DNA from: Desulfuromonadaceae bacterium
Lineage (GTDB): Bacteria > Desulfobacterota > Desulfuromonadia > Desulfuromonadales > Geopsychrobacteraceae
Reading direction: 5' to 3'
Assembly: GCA_013138655.1 (NCBI GenBank)
Contig: WTCI01000217.1
Coordinates: 1 to 10,439, forward strand
DNA length: 10,439 bases
The position numbers were made by a program, and so were the translations under genes. A model generated the notes under the pieces. That model had not been told where the DNA came from. It made no database searches and saw only the letters and a list, made by a program, of their open reading frames with translations. Position 1 is the first letter of the stretch; every line of letters starts with the position of its first letter. Positions 6,195-10,439 of the stretch are shown in pieces.

Positions 6195-6965
6195 CTACAA
6201 CGCCCACAACAAAAGGATGAGCAACACGCCCGCAGCAAACAAGAACAGATCAATCCGCTGCAACTTTTTCGTGAAAGCAACATCGCCGGCAGGCAAGAGA
6301 TCGGATCCAGCGGCGATACCCTTGGCCAAGTCATCAGCCCTCGTGACCAAACGGAAAATAAGTGGCTCAATCATTGCCGTCAGCGCCCTTATCCTCGTCA
6401 ACCAACCGTATGTAACATCCTGTTTTTCTTTTTTCAGGGCGGCAATTTCCTCTTGAATCATTGGAAAAAAATGGAGCACTAATTGTATCAACCCACCCAG
6501 CTCCTTAACCGGGATTTTCAGACATTCCAGCGGCGACAATAGCTTGGCAAGCCCCCAGGCCAAGTCACCCGGTTTCGTCGTCCACGCCAGCAACAAGGAG
6601 CATAAAACCGCCAAAAGAAGTTGACTGTCCACCAACAAGCCACGCAGCAGGCCATCATACGATAACCAACTGGTGCCGAACAAAGTTCGCCCGGGAGTAA
6701 AAAACAGATGCAGCAGCAAGGTGAAAAGGAATAACCAACGCATCAGGCGAACGACTTTTAAACTGTCATGAAGTGCGCCCGGACAAAACCTGGCAGCAAC
6801 CAACCAGCCCAGAAAAATCAGCAACAACCTGGGTGGAGACGTCGCTGAAAAAACACAGACCATCAATCCCAGCAACAGCAGCAGCTTCAAACGTGGATCT
6901 AAACGGTGCAAGAAACTGTCAGCGGTGCGATAAGCACCAGGGTTGAAGGTCTGTGTCTGCGACAT
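6195..6965 (-). CDS. EcfT/CbiQ-family transmembrane protein of an ECF-type transporter (orphan)
   Basis: 256 residues from the ATG at 6965. The N-terminus has the family motif around FNPGAYRTADSFLHRLDPRLKL (7-28), followed by hydrophobic segments at about 26-60, 76-90, 112-130 and 240-255. EcfT proteins join substrate-binding S components to the EcfA ATPases in vitamin or metal uptake. No EcfA or S component is encoded in this window. The two cytoplasmic Ala-Arg-Gly/Ser coupling motifs normally found in the C-terminal half are not recognisable: the equivalent regions read EEIAALKKEKQDVTYGW (172-188) and RADDLAKGIAAGSD (209-222), without the expected arginine. The ATG has no Shine-Dalgarno; the frame stays open to a TTG at 7007, so the start is uncertain. 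A hairpin lies just upstream, and truA follows with zero spacing. Confidence 0.8.
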   Translation of the reverse strand: MSQTQTFNPGAYRTADSFLHRLDPRLKLLLLLGLMVCVFSATSPPRLLLIFLGWLVAARFCPGALHDSLKVVRLMRWLFLFTLLLHLFFTPGRTLFGTSWLSYDGLLRGLLVDSQLLLAVLCSLLLAWTTKPGDLAWGLAKLLSPLECLKIPVKELGGLIQLVLHFFPMIQEEIAALKKEKQDVTYGWLTRIRALTAMIEPLIFRLVTRADDLAKGIAAGSDLLPAGDVAFTKKLQRIDLFLFAAGVLLILLLWAL

Positions 6966-6996
6966 AAAGAACAACAGGGGGCCATACGACCCCCTG
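6966..6996 (-). terminator. Terminator-like hairpin between leuB and ecfT
   Basis: In minus-strand RNA CAGGGGG (6996-6990) pairs with CCCCCUG (6981-6975) around an 8-nt loop, and outer G-U pairs could extend the stem. It is followed by UUGUUCUUU (seven U in nine) and then the ecfT ATG. The form fits a moderate intrinsic terminator or attenuator after leuB. It also occupies the place where an ecfT ribosome binding site would be expected. Confidence 0.5.
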
Positions 6997-7036
6997 CCCC
7001 GTAGCAAAATTAAATATCGTCACCCACTGCCGGCGG

Positions 7037-8186
<1,150 letters not shown>

Positions 8187-8187
<1 letters not shown>

Positions 8188-8215
8188 CTATAGAAAGAAG
8201 GACATTTCTTGTCAA
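8187..8215 (-). promoter_or_regulatory. Predicted sigma70 promoter of leuB
   Basis: A perfect TTGACA (8215-8210), a 17-nt spacer and TATAGT (8192-8187, five of six). The start should be near 8180, about 55 nt before the leuB ATG. It follows the leuD terminator directly. The -35 is part of a short palindrome GACA-N5-TGTC (8213-8201). Confidence 0.75.
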
Positions 8216-8232
8216 ATCATTTTTCCCGCCAC

Positions 8233-8263
8233 AAAAAAGCCGGAGGGATCACCTCCGGCTTTT
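8233..8263 (-). terminator. Intrinsic terminator of the leuACD unit
   Basis: A perfect 12-bp stem, AAAAGCCGGAGG (8263-8252) with CCTCCGGCTTTT (8246-8235), encloses a 5-nt loop and continues into a run of six T on the minus strand (8238-8233). It sits 23 nt after the leuD stop. The plus strand has only a four-T run at the stem base, so minus-strand use is favoured. Confidence 0.93.
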
Positions 8264-8286
8264 CGCTATTGCTCTGATCTGGGTTG

Positions 8287-8817
8287 TTAATAACGCGCAT
8301 CCGCAAACTCGACCCAACCGCCAGCCTTCACCAGGGCTTTATCGAACTGACTGATTTCAAAAGAGAACTGCTTCTTTTCACTCCCGGCCTTTGCAGTAAT
8401 CTGCTGGCCATCGAGATCGACCGCGACTTCAACCTGGCCACTCTGCTGCAGGGCCATCAGCTGGTCGATAGCCTCTTTCGGCAATTCAATTGCCAACATC
8501 CCACAATTGAACATGTTCTGCCGGAAGATCCGCGCATAGCTTTCGGCGATCACGGTATGGACATCGTTGACTTCGAAAACCCAAGGGGCATGCTCACGGG
8601 AGGAGCCACAACCGAAGTTTTCCCGCGAAACAACCACTGTCGCATTCTTCAGCTCTTCACCCTGAGGATCGAAGCCTGCCAACGTGAGATCCTCCAAAAT
8701 GTACGGGGTCAACGCTTCCTTGGTCACCTCAGTCAAGTATTTGGCCGGGATGATCTCATCAGTATTGATATCGGACCGATCGAGAAAGATTGCCGATCCA
8801 CCAAATTTTTTCTGCAT
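8287..8817 (-). CDS. leuD: 3-isopropylmalate dehydratase small subunit (LeuD)
   Basis: 176 residues, in the range of the short LeuD/homoaconitase-type small subunits rather than the roughly 200-residue E. coli form. With LeuC it isomerises 2-isopropylmalate to 3-isopropylmalate. Visible landmarks are the SDINTDEIIPAKYL block (15-28), whose following loop helps set substrate choice, and the swivel-domain motif NFGCGSSREHAPW. AGGAGA precedes the ATG, with about 8 nt between. The gap to leuC is 20 bp, so the two subunits are co-transcribed. A strong terminator follows. Confidence 0.96.
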   Translation of the reverse strand: MQKKFGGSAIFLDRSDINTDEIIPAKYLTEVTKEALTPYILEDLTLAGFDPQGEELKNATVVVSRENFGCGSSREHAPWVFEVNDVHTVIAESYARIFRQNMFNCGMLAIELPKEAIDQLMALQQSGQVEVAVDLDGQQITAKAGSEKKQFSFEISQFDKALVKAGGWVEFADARY

Positions 8818-8837
8818 TCTTCTATCTCCTGATCCGT

Positions 8838-10118
8838 TTAGAGGGTTCTGGCGTCGGTGATGACACCGGTGATCGCTGTCGCTGCGGCAGTTGCCGGGCT
8901 CATCAGATGAACCATACCACCCTTGCCCATGCGGCCATTGAAATTCCGATTACTGGTCGAGGCACAGACCTCACCTTCGGCGAGAACACCGTTACTCATA
9001 CCAAGGCAAGCACCGCAGGTCGGGTTGGTGACACAGAAGCCGGCATCCATGAAAATCTGGATGATTCCTTCAGCCAGGGCATCTTTGAAGATTTTCGGCG
9101 TTGCCGGCGAAACGATACCACGAACCGAGCTGGCCACAGTTTTCCCTTTCAGGATTTCGGCAGCCTGACGCAGATCTTCAATCCGGCCGTTGGTACAGGT
9201 GCCGATGTAGATCTGATCGACCGGGGTACCGCTCATTTCACTGACCGGCTTGACACAATCCGGTTTGTAATCGAAGGTCACCTGCGGTTCGATATTCGAC
9301 ACATCGATATCGAGAACCTTATCGTAGCAGGCATCTGCGTCCGAAACCCATTGACGGTAATCTTCCAGGGCCGCTTCCTTGCTGGCAAATTCATCCTGAA
9401 TGAATGGCCAGAGGTACTCCACGGTCGTCATGTCGGGCATGCAGACCCCGGAGGTCCCACCCGCTTCGATCGCCATATTACAGAGCGTCATCCGTGCTTC
9501 CATGCTCATCTCATCGACAATCGGACCACGAAATTCGATGACCCGATCCGTGGCTCCGTTCACCCCGAGTTGGCTGATAACATAAAGAATAACATCCTTG
9601 GCAAAGACCCCCCTTGACAAACTACCATTGAGGTTGATCCGGATGGACGCCGGTTCGCGAAAAGCACAGACTCCTTTGAGGATGCCGACCTCCAGATCGG
9701 TGGTCCCGACCCCGGCGGCAAAAGCCCCGAAAGCACCATGGGTGCAGGTATGACTGTCACCCATGATGACGGTAAATCCGGGACGGATATAGCCCTTTTC
9801 CGGGAAAATCGCATGGCAGACACCATTTTGTCCGACATCGAAGAAATCAGGAATTTCATGGCGACGTGCCCAGTCGCGGAGAATTTTCGCCTGGGTTGCC
9901 GTTTTGCTGTCCTTGGACGGGGTGACATGATCGATAACCACTTTGAGTTTGTCCCGGTCGAACACTCGGTCTTTGTTTCGCCAAACCAGATCGGCAATCG
10001 CCACCGGGGTGGTAATTTCGTGGCAAAGCACCCGATCGAGGCCGAGCACCTTGGTTCCCGGGAATGGCTCATCCTTGAGATGAGCATCAAATATTTTTTC
10101 CGCTAGCGTCTTACCCAT
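8838..10118 (-). CDS. leuC: 3-isopropylmalate dehydratase large subunit (LeuC)
   Basis: 426 residues, the shorter LeuC/homoaconitase-like class (E. coli LeuC is about 466). It carries the [4Fe-4S] cluster of the isomerase: ligand cysteines are Cys308 in IGTCTNGR and Cys368 and Cys371 in NPTCGACLGM. Other aconitase-family blocks are VIDHVTPSKD (61-70), GDSHTCTHGAFGAFAAGVGTTD (120-141) and STSNRNFNGRMG (387-398). GGGAG stands about 7 nt before the ATG. It is 37 bp downstream of leuA and 20 bp upstream of leuD, giving a leuA-leuC-leuD order. The related homoaconitase or citraconate hydratase functions are alternatives, but the leu neighbours argue for LeuC. Confidence 0.96.
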   Translation of the reverse strand: MGKTLAEKIFDAHLKDEPFPGTKVLGLDRVLCHEITTPVAIADLVWRNKDRVFDRDKLKVVIDHVTPSKDSKTATQAKILRDWARRHEIPDFFDVGQNGVCHAIFPEKGYIRPGFTVIMGDSHTCTHGAFGAFAAGVGTTDLEVGILKGVCAFREPASIRINLNGSLSRGVFAKDVILYVISQLGVNGATDRVIEFRGPIVDEMSMEARMTLCNMAIEAGGTSGVCMPDMTTVEYLWPFIQDEFASKEAALEDYRQWVSDADACYDKVLDIDVSNIEPQVTFDYKPDCVKPVSEMSGTPVDQIYIGTCTNGRIEDLRQAAEILKGKTVASSVRGIVSPATPKIFKDALAEGIIQIFMDAGFCVTNPTCGACLGMSNGVLAEGEVCASTSNRNFNGRMGKGGMVHLMSPATAAATAITGVITDARTL

Positions 10119-10155
10119 GAAGTTCTCCCGTCAATTTAGCTATTTACAGCCTTAA

Positions 10156-10439
10156 TCAAATATCGCCCTGCATCCGCTTGGCGATGCTGACAATTTTATT
10201 GAGTGCGTTAATGTAAGCCTTGGCACTGGCAACGATAATATCGGGATGCGCACCCTGTCCGAGCACCTCGCGCCCTTCGGCAGACCTCAGGCGTACGGTG
10301 CACTCACCTTGGGCATCAGTTCCGCCGGTAATGGCGCCGACCGAAAAGTTAAGCAAGGGAGCTTCGCTGCCAGTGAGTTCTTTGATCGCCTTAAAGGTCG
10401 CATCGACCGGCCCATCCCCCATCATCGCAGTTTTTTTCA
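10156..10439 (-). CDS. leuA: 2-isopropylmalate synthase, C-terminal regulatory domain (5' part outside window)
   Basis: Only the last 94 codons are inside the window; the frame stays open to position 10439. Visible are MGDGPVDATFKAIKELTG, the beta-rich NFSVGAITGGTDAQGECTVRLR, and GQGAHPDIIVASAKAYINALNKI before the TGA. This is the LeuA dimerisation/allosteric domain, where leucine binds for feedback inhibition. LeuA condenses acetyl-CoA with 2-oxoisovalerate, committing carbon to leucine. Citramalate synthase has a related C-terminal domain, but the motifs and the adjacent leuCD make leuA much the better call. Confidence 0.93.
   Translation of the reverse strand, partial: KKTAMMGDGPVDATFKAIKELTGSEAPLLNFSVGAITGGTDAQGECTVRLRSAEGREVLGQGAHPDIIVASAKAYINALNKIVSIAKRMQGDI

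Noticed and set aside
5895..6482. Plus-strand open frame of 195 codons across truA and ecfT
   Set aside because: Antisense shadow of two real genes, with low-complexity polar content and no promoter or ribosome binding site.
6997..7036. A dedicated ecfT promoter in the leuB-ecfT gap (TTTAAT as -10)
   Set aside because: No acceptable -35 stands 16-18 nt upstream, so I do not call it.
8790..9617. Plus-strand open frame of 275 codons opposite leuC/leuD
   Set aside because: It lies antisense to two well-supported genes, resembles no family I know, and has no ribosome binding site; long antisense frames are common opposite GC-biased codons.

Overview
The window looks like chromosome of a Desulfuromonadales/Geobacter-type bacterium (former Deltaproteobacteria) of medium GC. 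ArgC, TruA, S9, L13 and the leucine enzymes all read like Geobacteraceae relatives, and the order leu genes - truA - rplM - rpsI - argC is one I associate with that group. This placement is inference; no 16S or other marker is present. Every gene I can support lies on the minus strand, so transcription runs from position 10439 towards 1.

Region by region, in transcription order. (1) 10439-8287 holds the 3' end of leuA, then leuC and leuD, closed by a strong intrinsic terminator (8233-8263). (2) A near-consensus sigma70 promoter (8187-8215) starts a second unit: leuB, an EcfT-like membrane protein and truA. A GC-rich hairpin with a U-rich tail sits between leuB and ecfT (6966-6996). (3) A promoter with a perfect TTGACA (5385-5413) drives rplM-rpsI, which ends in a 12-bp stem and U tract (4425-4458). 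(4) Just downstream of that terminator a further promoter (4388-4416) opens a leader of about 235 nt, containing a perfect 16-bp inverted repeat, ahead of argC. (5) After argC come a serine/threonine-kinase-like membrane protein and, overlapping it by one base (TAATG), a YkuD-family L,D-transpeptidase-like enzyme that runs off the window at position 1.

Functionally, most of the window is housekeeping: leucine synthesis (LeuA, LeuCD isomerase, LeuB dehydrogenase), tRNA pseudouridylation, two ribosomal proteins and one arginine enzyme. The unusual part is the last pair. The kinase-like protein has lost the beta3 lysine, the alphaC glutamate, the HRD aspartate and the catalytic-loop asparagine, so it looks like a pseudokinase. 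Across its single membrane segment it carries TPR repeats and an NTF2-like domain of the type normally fused to YkuD peptidoglycan enzymes such as Csd6. Its translationally coupled neighbour is a YkuD enzyme with intact catalytic His and Cys. I infer a membrane pseudokinase that senses or scaffolds and controls a peptidoglycan L,D-transpeptidase or L,D-carboxypeptidase. This is the best candidate here for an undescribed system.

No mobile element, CRISPR array, tRNA or rRNA was seen. The only stretch over 300 bases without a gene is the rpsI-argC interval (4146-4497), which holds the terminator, promoter, inverted repeat and small leader ORF described below.
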